Part shown: one piece after another, positions 44,277 through 53,797 of the stretch | Layout: every line of letters begins with the position of its first letter | Position numbering within the stretch: position 1 is the first letter of the stretch | Origin: Bacilli bacterium | GTDB lineage: Bacteria > Bacillota_I > Bacilli_A > RF39 > UBA660 | NCBI GenBank assembly: GCA_017472015.1 | Contig: JAFURC010000016.1 | Span: 1-64,000 of the forward strand | Direction of reading: 5' to 3' | Length of the DNA stretch: 64,000 nt | The notes under the pieces: model-generated | Database searches by the model: none | What the model saw: only the letters and a program-made list of their open reading frames with translations | What the model was told of the DNA's origin: nothing | Translations under genes and position numbers: made by a program

Positions 44277-44306
44277 TATATTGATAGAAAGAAGATTTTT
44301 TATTCA
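44277..44306 (-). promoter_or_regulatory. Possible SigG-dependent promoter of sigG
   Basis: TGAATA (44301-44306), 17-bp spacer, CAATATA (44277-44283) on the minus strand. This resembles the SigF/SigG -35 (TGAATA type) and partly the -10 (CATACTA). The assignment rests on the motif and on the known autoregulation of sigG. Confidence 0.45.
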
Positions 44307-44316
44307 TTTAAATTAT

Positions 44317-45009
44317 TTATTTTAAATATTTAGTAAACAAAACTTTATAAATTTTAATTGAATCAATTATTTTATTAAATTTTGATTCTTTTTTAGAATA
44401 ATATATAGTTTTAATAGGTATTTCTAAAATATTAATATTTTCTTTTGTTAAATTAATTAACATATTCATTTCATATTCAAAGCAGTCACCTTCTGTTTTA
44501 AGACATAAAGGTAAATGTTGGTTGGGTATTCCTCGTAAACCTGTTTGGGTATCAACTATTTTTGTTTTATAAAGAAGTTTAAATAAAAATGATGTGAATT
44601 TGTTACCAAATCTATTTAATATAGGAACTTGTTGTTCATTAAAATCTCGACTTCCAAGAATAACATTATCTAAATTATTTAAAAGTTTTAAAGAAATATT
44701 TTTTATATCATTTGGTAAATGTTGATAATCAGCATCTGTTGTTATTATTCCTTTAAATTGATTACTAAAATTTTCTAAAGAATACTTAATACCATATTTT
44801 AAGGCATAGCCTTTTCCCTTATTGGTTTTATATTCTAAAATGGTGCATTCATTTATGTTTTTTAGTTTATCAAATATTTCTAAATTATTTGTACTACCAT
44901 CATTTACAATAATTATTTTTAAAAAATTATTCTTAATTAATTCAGATACCAATTTTAATAATTTTTCATTTGGATTATATGTTGGTATTAAAATTACTAC
45001 ATCTTGCAT
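44317..45009 (-). CDS. Family 2 glycosyltransferase
   Basis: 230 residues. A GT-A fold with VILIPTYNPNEKLL, IIVNDGSTNN, a DAD metal motif in TTDADYQHLP, and DTQTGLRGIP, typical of dolichol-phosphate-mannose/polyprenyl-glycosyltransferase-like enzymes. No C-terminal membrane helices. It is 1 bp after the DUF3048 gene and probably adds sugar to a lipid carrier or polysaccharide. Confidence 0.9.
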   Translation of the reverse strand: MQDVVILIPTYNPNEKLLKLVSELIKNNFLKIIIVNDGSTNNLEIFDKLKNINECTILEYKTNKGKGYALKYGIKYSLENFSNQFKGIITTDADYQHLPNDIKNISLKLLNNLDNVILGSRDFNEQQVPILNRFGNKFTSFLFKLLYKTKIVDTQTGLRGIPNQHLPLCLKTEGDCFEYEMNMLINLTKENINILEIPIKTIYYSKKESKFNKIIDSIKIYKVLFTKYLK

Positions 45010-45010
45010 A

Positions 45011-46192
45011 TTAATTAATTGTTAAATTACCACTAGTTGGATATATTTGAATATATGTGTTTCCATCATTTAGAACTAGTTCTTTTCCTGTTTCTTTAAC
45101 TTTATAAATAGTTCTTGTATTTTTACTTGTTTTTTCCCAAGTAATTGGAATAGCTTTACCGTTTGTTATGTAGTAGCCATCTCCTTTACCAACATTATCA
45201 AGTTTTTGATATTTGCTATTGCCACCATATTTATAAGTTGTATGCTTAACCCCATAAACAATGATATTTTTAACTTCATATTGATTTCCTGTTACTAAAT
45301 CAATATTTTTAGTATTATTCATGGAACGAAGATATACTTGTTTTTTTGAATCATATATATAATTTGAAGTTCTATAATCAGAATATTTAATACTAACATT
45401 GTTAGCAGTTTTAGTATTTTTATAAGTAGTTAAATCAAGAGGATTACCTTGATATGTTAAAACGTTTTTAGTTTCTGTTTCTGTTTTAAATCCCTTATCT
45501 TTACTTCCTTTGTTTAAAAGATTAGTTGTTGTAAATAAAGTATGTTCCCAACTTCTATTTAAAGTTTTGTCCCTAACCCCATATGCACCATCGACATCTA
45601 TATCACTTATTTTTTCATTTTTAATTCTTTCTGTTGCATCTGGTGCTCCTCCAGCATGAACATAAATAGCATCATGTTCATAAACATAGTCTAAATACTG
45701 GGTTCTAGCACTTCTAATTGATCCAATTTTTGATACATCTTTATCTTTAAATAAAGCCATCATTCTAGTGATTCCACCTTCAACCATTAGTTCATAAACA
45801 ATATAAGCATTTTGTAGTCCTGCTTGAGGAAGGGCTCCGTTGTGGCAATTTATCATAACGGCATATGGTCTTGTTTTACTATTAACATTAATGATGCTAA
45901 CTTCTTTTTCGGTTTCTTCTTCCTCTTCTTCTTTTAAAGAAGTATCAGGTTCTTTATTAACTTCACCTTCTTCTTTTTCTTTATCATTCATTTTAAAGAC
46001 AATAAAACCAATTATTAAACCAATAACTACAACTATTAAACATATAGATATTATTAAGTTCTTTTTACTTGAGTTATCAGGATTATTAAAAAAATTATTA
46101 TTATTTTCTTTCTTAATTAAATTATCATCATATAAAACTTTTTTATCATTTTCACTTGTTTGATAATCACTATAATCAAAATTATTATCCAT
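45011..46192 (-). CDS. DUF3048 (YerB-like) membrane-anchored protein
   Basis: 393 residues. A polar Asn-rich cytoplasmic segment (about 1-45), one membrane helix (about 46-68), an acidic linker (EEEEEETEKE), then the DUF3048 domain (RPYAVMINCHNGALPQAGL, YELMVEGGITRMMALF, GSIRSARTQYLDYV, DAIYVHAGGAPDA). YerB-type proteins are exported, function undefined. An upstream TTTAAA-17-TATAAT promoter-like pair lies at 46213-46241. Confidence 0.9.
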   Translation of the reverse strand: MDNNFDYSDYQTSENDKKVLYDDNLIKKENNNNFFNNPDNSSKKNLIISICLIVVVIGLIIGFIVFKMNDKEKEEGEVNKEPDTSLKEEEEEETEKEVSIINVNSKTRPYAVMINCHNGALPQAGLQNAYIVYELMVEGGITRMMALFKDKDVSKIGSIRSARTQYLDYVYEHDAIYVHAGGAPDATERIKNEKISDIDVDGAYGVRDKTLNRSWEHTLFTTTNLLNKGSKDKGFKTETETKNVLTYQGNPLDLTTYKNTKTANNVSIKYSDYRTSNYIYDSKKQVYLRSMNNTKNIDLVTGNQYEVKNIIVYGVKHTTYKYGGNSKYQKLDNVGKGDGYYITNGKAIPITWEKTSKNTRTIYKVKETGKELVLNDGNTYIQIYPTSGNLTIN

Positions 46193-46238
46193 AAGACACC
46201 TACCTTGATTTAATTATATACTATATTTTCATTTTTTT

Positions 46239-46275
46239 AAAGAAAAAATGAAAAAGTTATTCATTCTTTCTCATT
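46239..46275 (-). terminator. Terminator of ugd
   Basis: AATGAGAAAG (46275-46266) and CTTTTTCATT (46256-46247) form a 10-bp stem (one G-U) with a 9-base loop, followed by TTTTC. An overlapping alternative hairpin uses the next A/T runs. Confidence 0.7.
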
Positions 46276-46285
46276 TAATAATATT

Positions 46286-47644
46286 TTATAAAGATATTTT
46301 AATATTTTCAATTACTTTTCTTCCCATAGAATTATAGTAGATATCATGTTTTTTAACATCATCTAAATTATAACAATTTCTTCCATCAAATATATATGGT
46401 GTTTTCATTAAACTAGAATACTTACTTAAATCAAATTCTTTAATCTCAGGCCATTCAGTCATGATTAATACGACATCTGAGTCTTTAATTGTTTCTTCAA
46501 TAGAATTAAAATAAGTTAAATTATCACGATATTTTTCTAGTTTTTTGTCTTGGAATAACGCGCGATCAAAATTATTAATTCCAATTGGATCATAAGCATT
46601 TACATTAGCACCAGTTTCTAGTAATAATTTAATATTATCTAGTGATGGTGCTTCACGAACATCATCAGTTCCAACTTTAAAAGTTAAACCAAGTACGGCT
46701 ACATTTAAGTTTTCTAAATCATCAAATTTTTCTCTTAGTTTATCAAATATAATTGTTTTTTGACGCTTATTTACTTCAATAGATGCTTTAATTGTTTTAA
46801 TTTCAGAATCATATTCTTGACTTAAAAAGTGAAGAGCTTTAGTATCTTTTGGAAAACATGATCCTCCATAACCAATTCCTGGATTTAAAAATTTATTACC
46901 AATTCTTGGATCATAACTCATTCCGTTTGTAACTTTTTCAATATCGGCTCCGATTTTTTCACAGAAATTAGAAATTTCATTGATATAGGAAATTTTTAAG
47001 GCTAAAAAGTCATTTGATGCATATTTAACCATTTCGGCACTTCTTCTATCCATTGTTAAAAATGGGACATTGAATGGTTCTTTAGTAAGGGGTTCATAAA
47101 CTTTAGTCATTATGTCTTTAGCATAATCATCTTCTACTCCAACAACTATTCTTGTCGCATATAAAGTATCATGAACGGCTGTTCCTTGAGCTAAAAACTC
47201 AGGATTACTTGCAACACTAATTTTAATACCATTATTTACTCTTTCATTTAAATAATTTTCAACTTCATCATTAGTCCCAATTGGAACAGTTGATTTTACA
47301 ACTACTACAACATCTTTTTTAACAGATTCAATTATTTGATCACAGACTGCATATAAATATGTTAAATTGGCTGACCCATCTTCTTTTTCAGGAGTTCCAA
47401 CACCAATAAAGATTACATCAGCATTACTATATGCTTCTTTATAATTTGTTGTATAATTTAGTCTTTCCTTGTTTACTTCCATTAATTCTTCTAAATCTTT
47501 TTCATAAATTGGACTGATTCCTTGTTGCATTAAGTTTATTTTTCTCACGTCAATATCAACACAAGTAACGTTGTGTCCAATATGAGCAAGAGCAACACCT
47601 GTAACTAATCCAACATAACCAGTTCCTGCTACTGCAATTTTCAT
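46286..47644 (-). CDS. ugd: UDP-glucose 6-dehydrogenase
   Basis: Oxidises UDP-glucose to UDP-glucuronate, or a related nucleotide sugar. It has the NAD site MKIAVAGTGYVGLVTGVAL, the catalytic Cys in GYGGSCFPKDTKAL and the C-terminal UDP-binding domain (LGLTFKVGTDDVREAPS). I use the ATG at 47644 (452 residues); an in-frame codon at 47677 adds an unlikely MIYYIRKRDVY. GAGAG lies upstream. It pairs with the epimerase gene to supply a uronic acid. Confidence 0.95.
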   Translation of the reverse strand: MKIAVAGTGYVGLVTGVALAHIGHNVTCVDIDVRKINLMQQGISPIYEKDLEELMEVNKERLNYTTNYKEAYSNADVIFIGVGTPEKEDGSANLTYLYAVCDQIIESVKKDVVVVVKSTVPIGTNDEVENYLNERVNNGIKISVASNPEFLAQGTAVHDTLYATRIVVGVEDDYAKDIMTKVYEPLTKEPFNVPFLTMDRRSAEMVKYASNDFLALKISYINEISNFCEKIGADIEKVTNGMSYDPRIGNKFLNPGIGYGGSCFPKDTKALHFLSQEYDSEIKTIKASIEVNKRQKTIIFDKLREKFDDLENLNVAVLGLTFKVGTDDVREAPSLDNIKLLLETGANVNAYDPIGINNFDRALFQDKKLEKYRDNLTYFNSIEETIKDSDVVLIMTEWPEIKEFDLSKYSSLMKTPYIFDGRNCYNLDDVKKHDIYYNSMGRKVIENIKISL

Positions 47645-47766
47645 ATACACATCTCTCTTTCGTATATAGTATATCAAATTAAACTTAAAAATTCAATACA
47701 TTTTATCTTTTTAACATCTATAACTTAAAATGATACATTATAATATCAAAATTATGTTAACGCTAT

Positions 47767-48732
47767 TTAAATATTTTTTTGGTTTTTATACCATTCAATA
47801 AATTTTCGTATTCCCTCTTTAAATGAAGTTTTAGGATTATATCCAAGTAAATTTTTAGCTTTAGTTATATCGGCATAAGTTTTATCAACGTCACCTAGTT
47901 GCATATCAAGTTGCTCAATGTCTGGAGTTATTTCTAATACTTCGCCTATTGTATTAATCATTTCTTTTAAAGTAATTGGACTTGAATTCCCTAAATTAAT
48001 AATTTCATAAACATTTTTATTATTTTCGACATAATTAATACTTTTTTTAATTCCAGATACTATATCATCAATATAGGTATAATCACGACTAGTGGAACCA
48101 TCTCCAAACATAGGTATTTTTTCTCCCTCTAACATTAATCGGGTAAATTTATTAATTGCAAGATCTGGACGTTGACGAGGACCAAATACTGTAAAAAATC
48201 TAAGCATTATAACATTAAAATTAAATAATTTATGATAAACATGTGTCATTACTTCATTGGCTTTTTTAGTAGCTGCATATGGACTAATAGCATAATCGAC
48301 AATATCAGTTTCTTTAAATGGAACAATTTTATTATTTCCATAAACACTACTACTAGAAGCCATAACTAATTTATCTACTTGATATTTTTTCATAGTTTCT
48401 AATATATTTTGGGTCCCCATACAATTTACATCTTGATATAAAACAGGATTTTCAATACTAGGTCGAACTCCTGCCATAGCCGCTAAATGAATGACAACAT
48501 CAATTTTATTTTCTAAAAATATTTTTTCAAGTAATTCCCTATCACGAATATCTCCGCGATATAATTTATAATTGGTATCATTTAAGATGTTTTTAACATT
48601 AGTTTCTTTTATATTAGGATCATAGAAATTGCAAAAGTTATCAATTACAATAACTTTATTTTCTTTTACTAAATTATCTGCTAGGCTTGATCCAATAAAG
48701 CCTGCTCCGCCTGTTATTAAATATGTTTTCAT
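47767..48732 (-). CDS. NAD-dependent sugar epimerase (UDP-glucuronate 4-epimerase type)
   Basis: 321 residues, extended short-chain dehydrogenase fold. TGGAGFIGSSLADNL, HLAAMAGVRPSIENP, SSSSVYG and the YxxxK of SPYAATKKANE are present. The GVRPSIENP and RFFTVFGPRQRPD blocks favour the UDP-glucuronate 4-epimerase subgroup. With ugd this predicts UDP-galacturonate for the polysaccharide; the exact product is inference. Confidence 0.88.
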   Translation of the reverse strand: MKTYLITGGAGFIGSSLADNLVKENKVIVIDNFCNFYDPNIKETNVKNILNDTNYKLYRGDIRDRELLEKIFLENKIDVVIHLAAMAGVRPSIENPVLYQDVNCMGTQNILETMKKYQVDKLVMASSSSVYGNNKIVPFKETDIVDYAISPYAATKKANEVMTHVYHKLFNFNVIMLRFFTVFGPRQRPDLAINKFTRLMLEGEKIPMFGDGSTSRDYTYIDDIVSGIKKSINYVENNKNVYEIINLGNSSPITLKEMINTIGEVLEITPDIEQLDMQLGDVDKTYADITKAKNLLGYNPKTSFKEGIRKFIEWYKNQKNI

Positions 48733-48750
48733 TTTTTTCTCCTTATTTTT

Positions 48751-49818
48751 CTAATTAATATTATTTTCATCTAATATATATAGTACTAACCGCCATTTTC
48801 TTCTAATAAAATTTTTAAATTTAAATAATAAGATTCTATCATAACGAAATGGAATATATAAATAAATTTTATTTTCAAAATGTATAAATGTAGATTTATA
48901 TTTTAAACTATTTGAATAATATTCATTAATATCATAAGTATAATCAAGTTTTTTTATTAATTTAATTTTAAAATTTTTATCAAAAATACTATAATACAAA
49001 TTATACTTTTTATCAATAAATAAATATTCATAACTATTATTTATAAATCTAATTTCAGCATGCCACATAGGATATTCAGAAATATTTAAATCAATAATTT
49101 TAGGTTTTTTCCATATTTTTAAATTTTCACTTTCTCTATAGCATAACTTATTTTCATAATCAAAATAAAATATTTTATATTTATTATTTTCTTTTATTAT
49201 ACTTAAACTCATGTATGATAAATTATCGTCAAGCATAAGTTCGGGTTCTTGCCAATTAACTCCATCATAAGAAATTATTCTATATACGTAATTAAAAATA
49301 GTTTCTTTATTCTCTTCTGTATATCTATACCATATTTCTAAGTGATTATCATTAAAAAATAAAAATGGATCATTATAATATTTTTTTTCTATTTGATTAG
49401 AATGGATTATTGGTAACAACGGAGTTTTACCTATATTTTTAAAATTTATTCCATCATTGGAAACACAAATGCATGGATTTTCTAATTCAATATCACAATT
49501 ATTATAGGGAGTATATACCATCCAAAAAATATATCCATTAAATTTATTAGGAAAATATTGAATTGAAGGATGTGTTAAAGAACCACTTCCATCAAAAGTT
49601 TCAATTATAATTTCTTGTCTATTTCCTTTAAAATTTCGGCTTTTTATCATGTTTTTTAACTTAGTAAGACTTAAAATATTTATTTTGTATTTTTTAAAAA
49701 GGTAGATAATATACATTAATATATATATAAATAATAAAAATAAAGATAGTTTATATGATATAAACATTGAAATTAAGAAAATTACAGAAATTAAAAGCAA
49801 AATTATTCTTTTTTTCAT
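48751..49818 (-). CDS. Membrane-anchored beta-propeller protein (glycoside-hydrolase-like)
   Basis: 355 residues. Two N-terminal membrane helices (about 4-45), then a predicted five-bladed propeller with repeated ...YNDPFLFF..., ...YGVNW..., ...WHAEIRF... blocks, the pattern seen in GH43/GH32-like folds. A catalytic triad cannot be confirmed. It lies in the polysaccharide locus and overlaps the acyltransferase gene by 4 bp, so it may trim, modify or bind the polymer. I am unsure of activity. Confidence 0.65.
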   Translation of the reverse strand: MKKRIILLLISVIFLISMFISYKLSLFLLFIYILMYIIYLFKKYKINILSLTKLKNMIKSRNFKGNRQEIIIETFDGSGSLTHPSIQYFPNKFNGYIFWMVYTPYNNCDIELENPCICVSNDGINFKNIGKTPLLPIIHSNQIEKKYYNDPFLFFNDNHLEIWYRYTEENKETIFNYVYRIISYDGVNWQEPELMLDDNLSYMSLSIIKENNKYKIFYFDYENKLCYRESENLKIWKKPKIIDLNISEYPMWHAEIRFINNSYEYLFIDKKYNLYYSIFDKNFKIKLIKKLDYTYDINEYYSNSLKYKSTFIHFENKIYLYIPFRYDRILLFKFKNFIRRKWRLVLYILDENNIN

Positions 49819-50354
49819 TTTTTCATCTCTTCTTTAAATTTAAAAGTTTTAGATATTCGTTTTAATTCAGAAATTTTATCCTGGGAAAATTTTTGGCAAT
49901 CATACTTTGGATTATTAGAAATACATTTTTTTATATAATCATCTAATGAACAAATGTATTTTGCAGGATTTCCTCCAACAACTGAATTAGCTGGAACACT
50001 TTTGGTTACAACACTGCCTGCTGCTATAACCGAATTGTCACCAATTTTAATATTTGGCATAACAATCGCTCTATGTCCAATAAAACAATTGTTTCCTATT
50101 TTTATTTTACCAAATTTAATAATATCAGAATATTCTTCATTATTTCGAAAAACCCATGTACCACCATCATGATTAATAAAAGTAACATTTGATGATATGG
50201 TAACATTTTTACCAATTTCAATCAAATATGGTTCACTGCCAAAATTAATATTTTTTCCAATAAATCTACAATTATTGCCATAATTTAAACCTATTTTTTT
50301 TAAATATAATGTATAATTTGTATATTTTAAAATTTTTAATATAATATTTTTCAT
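49815..50354 (-). CDS. Hexapeptide-repeat acyltransferase
   Basis: 179 residues. A left-handed beta-helix with the repeats FIGKNINFGSEPYLIEIG, IKIGNNCFIGHRAIVMP and IKIGDNSVIAAGSVVTKSVP, and the C-terminal GNPAKYIC of the WcaF/Maa group. Probably O-acetylates a sugar. It overlaps both neighbours by 1-4 bp. Confidence 0.88.
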   Translation of the reverse strand: MKNIILKILKYTNYTLYLKKIGLNYGNNCRFIGKNINFGSEPYLIEIGKNVTISSNVTFINHDGGTWVFRNNEEYSDIIKFGKIKIGNNCFIGHRAIVMPNIKIGDNSVIAAGSVVTKSVPANSVVGGNPAKYICSLDDYIKKCISNNPKYDCQKFSQDKISELKRISKTFKFKEEMKK

Positions 50355-51115
50355 TATTTATTTCCTTTCAATTTATATAAAAATACAAGAATTTTTCCTA
50401 AGAAAGAATTTCCATAAATAACATTATAATATTTTCTTTGTTCCCCACCAAAAGCTAATTTAAATTTGTCGATTCCATTTGGATCGGTAAATGAATTAAT
50501 ACCACCAAAATCATATTCTATTTTGTTTTCTTGTTTAAATTTTAATATATCTTTCCAGTGTAAATATTTATTAGCTCTTCCGATTAATGATTTTTTAGAA
50601 CTATCACTTCTAAAATTAGAACATGAATATAGAAGTCTGACTTTCTCATCAGTTACAACATACACATGATAAGCCAATTCTTCATTTTCGTTATCTACTG
50701 CAATTGTTAATACTAATAAATTACTATCAATATATTTATTAAAATCATTAATATTCAAAAATGTATCCAAACCTTTAGCTTTATACATATTATCATAACA
50801 ATCTTTAAATTTGGAAACAATCTCTGAATTATTTTTTAGCATTGATGAATCGTAAAATTCAAATTTTATATTTTCTTTTTCGCAACGATTGATTTCGTAT
50901 CTTACAGTTTTGTTAATATTATTATATATTACATCTTCATTATCTTTTAAATTAATTATTAAAGTATTTTGTTCTTTCTTTATTCCATTTTTCAAATTAC
51001 TAGATACACCAAATGCTTTAATAATATCAGCATTTTCTCCTTCATTTAAAGTATTTTTAAACCAGATATGAGCTGATTTTAATCCAAATTTATTCTTATA
51101 AATTACTGATTTCAT
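50354..51115 (-). CDS. FemAB/GNAT-like transferase in the polysaccharide locus
   Basis: 253 residues. The segment VRYEINRCEKENIKFEF and the C-terminal KYLHWKDILKFKQENKIEYDFGG, then PNGIDKFKLAFGGE, match FemAB-like/GNAT_6 acyltransferases, which move acyl or aminoacyl groups. In a polysaccharide context it may decorate a sugar amine. No membrane helix. Confidence 0.75.
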   Translation of the reverse strand: MKSVIYKNKFGLKSAHIWFKNTLNEGENADIIKAFGVSSNLKNGIKKEQNTLIINLKDNEDVIYNNINKTVRYEINRCEKENIKFEFYDSSMLKNNSEIVSKFKDCYDNMYKAKGLDTFLNINDFNKYIDSNLLVLTIAVDNENEELAYHVYVVTDEKVRLLYSCSNFRSDSSKKSLIGRANKYLHWKDILKFKQENKIEYDFGGINSFTDPNGIDKFKLAFGGEQRKYYNVIYGNSFLGKILVFLYKLKGNK

Positions 51116-52293
51116 ATTTTTCCTCCATTTATTACTTTAATCCAATCATTTTTAATTTTTTCAATTTTAAACTTTTTGGCTTGCTCAATTGCAAGTTCTC
51201 CCATTTTTTTTCTTAATTTATAATCATTTGCTAACTTAAAGAAAGCTTTAGCCATTTGTTCGGTATTTAAATATTCAACTACAATCCCTTCGTTTTTAGA
51301 AAAAATTTCATGTACGCAATCTAAATCAAATGACACAATCGGAAGTCCACATTCCATCGCTTCAACAACGACAAGACCCCATCCTTCTATTCTAGATGAT
51401 AAAACAAATATTGAAGCATTTAAATATTCATTTAATACTGAATTAGTAGGATAAACTAAATTAACTGATTTATCTAAATTTAACTGTTTAATTTGTTTTT
51501 TTAAGTTTTCTCTTTCAATTCCGTCACCAACAATTCGTAATTTCCAATCTGGATTTTCTTGATGAAAAATCGAAAAAGCTTCAAGTAGCAAATCAAAACC
51601 TTTTACATTATGATAACGTCCAACTGCAAGTATTGTTTTATTAGTTAAATCAGATTTTTTAGTACTAACTAACATATTCGGATTATAAATAACTGAAGCG
51701 ACTTTATGAAATTTTTTTCTAATTAATTTCGTATCTGCTTTAGTTAATACAATGTACTCATCAAGTTTTTTCATAACATGTGAAACTAAAGCATCTTGAT
51801 GCCATAAAAATTCTCCTGGCATATCAAAATATCGTTTACTAGTGCTATGTTGCCATCCGATTAATTTAGCATTATTTCTATTATCAATCAATCCTAGAAC
51901 CATACTATAATAAGCAGATACTCCAATTATACAATCAAATTTATTTTTATTAAAGTACGTTTGTATTTTTTTTAAACCAAGTATATTTTTTTTATAATAT
52001 ATAAATGACAAAATTTTAAAATTATTTTTTAATAAATTGGTTTTATTATTTAATAATATTAATATTTTTGTCCATATCATTATAATTTTAAAAAAATTAT
52101 TTCCCCATCTTATATTTTTAATTTTTATTTCATCATTTAAACCATAATTAATTCTTTTTTCTAATTTTATATCTCTAGTACAAACAATTGTAATATCATA
52201 GCCTTCGCTTTTTAGCATATTAGCTATATTAACAGTACACCTTTGATAACCACCTAAGGAGTATATACTATCTACAAGAAAACATATTTTCAT
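51112..52293 (-). CDS. Family 4 glycosyltransferase
   Basis: 393 residues, GT-B fold. The acceptor-site start KICFLVDSIYSLGGYQR and the GT4 donor motif AVGRYHNVKGFDLLLEAF, then SSRIEGWGLVVVEAMECGLPIVSFD, are clear. It overlaps the upstream flippase gene by 4 bp. Confidence 0.92.
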   Translation of the reverse strand: MKICFLVDSIYSLGGYQRCTVNIANMLKSEGYDITIVCTRDIKLEKRINYGLNDEIKIKNIRWGNNFFKIIMIWTKILILLNNKTNLLKNNFKILSFIYYKKNILGLKKIQTYFNKNKFDCIIGVSAYYSMVLGLIDNRNNAKLIGWQHSTSKRYFDMPGEFLWHQDALVSHVMKKLDEYIVLTKADTKLIRKKFHKVASVIYNPNMLVSTKKSDLTNKTILAVGRYHNVKGFDLLLEAFSIFHQENPDWKLRIVGDGIERENLKKQIKQLNLDKSVNLVYPTNSVLNEYLNASIFVLSSRIEGWGLVVVEAMECGLPIVSFDLDCVHEIFSKNEGIVVEYLNTEQMAKAFFKLANDYKLRKKMGELAIEQAKKFKIEKIKNDWIKVINGGKI

Positions 52294-53789
52294 TTAAACC
52301 TCCTTTTAAGCAGTTTAATAATTTTTTTAAATTCCTTTTTGTAAAATGGAAAAGATGTTAAAAAAACAAATAAACAAACTACTATAAAAATTATTATGGC
52401 TGCTATTATCCATTGAATATAATTAGTAATTAATGAAAAATCAAAAAGTTTGCTTATAAAAAATAAGAATAGAGTTTGAAACATTGCTAAAAATATTTTT
52501 TTTAAACTTTGAAATACATTCCGTTTTAATATATGATTTGATATAAAGATTACAAAATCCAAACATCTATAAATAACTGAACATAGTGTTCCAATTATAA
52601 CACCAACTAAACCAAATTTAAAAACCAAAATTAATGATACAACAACATTTATAATTGCTTCTAACCACGCCCCTTTTTTGGTTTCTTTAAATTTTCCAAC
52701 ATCATATGCTAATGAATTATAAGGATTTTTTATTGAATGAACATAGTTAGCTAAAACAATTGTAAAAGCAAAAGCAGTATTCACGTAATTAACATCAGTT
52801 ATTCCTTTAGTATAAACTGCTATAAAAGGTATTATTAAAATAAATGTACAACTATATATTATGGTAATAATAATTAAATAAAAACTTTCATATAAATTAA
52901 AAACTTCACTTAATTTTTTTTCTTCTTTATTGGCATAAAGTAAACCAAAAGCAGCATCAGTTCCTACTATAAAACTATTAATAAATGATTTTAGATTTGA
53001 AATTATCATATTATATATAGAATAAATTGCTACATTAGAAATATTTGTAAATAAACTCAATAAAATTACATCCGAATTACTATTAATAAGACCAGCAACA
53101 TGTTGAGATAATCCGTCATATCTATTCGGAATTTTATAATTTTTATCATATTTTGTATAGTTAAATTTGTATTTCCATCTAACATAAATATTTTGAAAAA
53201 TTGGTCTAAAAATAAAAATAATTGAACTAGACAATTTCACAATTCTAATATCCACTTTTAATTTAACTAGCAAAATTATGACAAATGTATTTATTATATA
53301 TGTAATTATTTGAATATAAGAAATAATATAAGATTTTTGATCTGATTGTAAAAATAATTTATAAGTCATTCCAAAAAAATATTCAAAAAAAGTACTTATA
53401 GAAATAATTAAAATTAATGAAATAGTGAATACTTTATCAAATGTATTAGCTGCTGATGTATATGGATAAAATATACAAAGCATAATAATATAAAAAACAA
53501 AAATAATTAAAATTTTATTGAAAAAGCCTTGACAACTTTTAAATATAGATACAATCTCTTTTTCATCCTTTTTTGTAATAGCCTTATAAAAAAGTGATTT
53601 TACTACTACTCCAATTCCAGATTCTAAAAGGATAATATAAGATAAAAATTGCGTAATAGAAGTAATTAAAGCATATGTATTTGAACCATATCCATCTATT
53701 AAAATTCTTGGTATCAATAGACCACATAATAAATATATTAATTGATAAAAAATTGAACCGAACACGTTTTTTATAGTCTTTTTCTTCAT
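52290..53789 (-). CDS. Polysaccharide flippase (Wzx/MATE-like)
   Basis: 499 residues and about 12-14 predicted membrane helices. The N-terminus (IKNVFGSIFYQLIYLLCGLLIPRILIDGYGS) is typical of Wzx/polysaccharide exporter family proteins that flip lipid-linked repeat units. I place the start at the ATG at 53789, three to five bases after AGAGGTG; the GTG at 53795 is within the ribosome binding site region. Confidence 0.9.
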   Translation of the reverse strand: MKKKTIKNVFGSIFYQLIYLLCGLLIPRILIDGYGSNTYALITSITQFLSYIILLESGIGVVVKSLFYKAITKKDEKEIVSIFKSCQGFFNKILIIFVFYIIMLCIFYPYTSAANTFDKVFTISLILIISISTFFEYFFGMTYKLFLQSDQKSYIISYIQIITYIINTFVIILLVKLKVDIRIVKLSSSIIFIFRPIFQNIYVRWKYKFNYTKYDKNYKIPNRYDGLSQHVAGLINSNSDVILLSLFTNISNVAIYSIYNMIISNLKSFINSFIVGTDAAFGLLYANKEEKKLSEVFNLYESFYLIIITIIYSCTFILIIPFIAVYTKGITDVNYVNTAFAFTIVLANYVHSIKNPYNSLAYDVGKFKETKKGAWLEAIINVVVSLILVFKFGLVGVIIGTLCSVIYRCLDFVIFISNHILKRNVFQSLKKIFLAMFQTLFLFFISKLFDFSLITNYIQWIIAAIIIFIVVCLFVFLTSFPFYKKEFKKIIKLLKRRFK

Positions 53790-53797
53790 ACACACCT

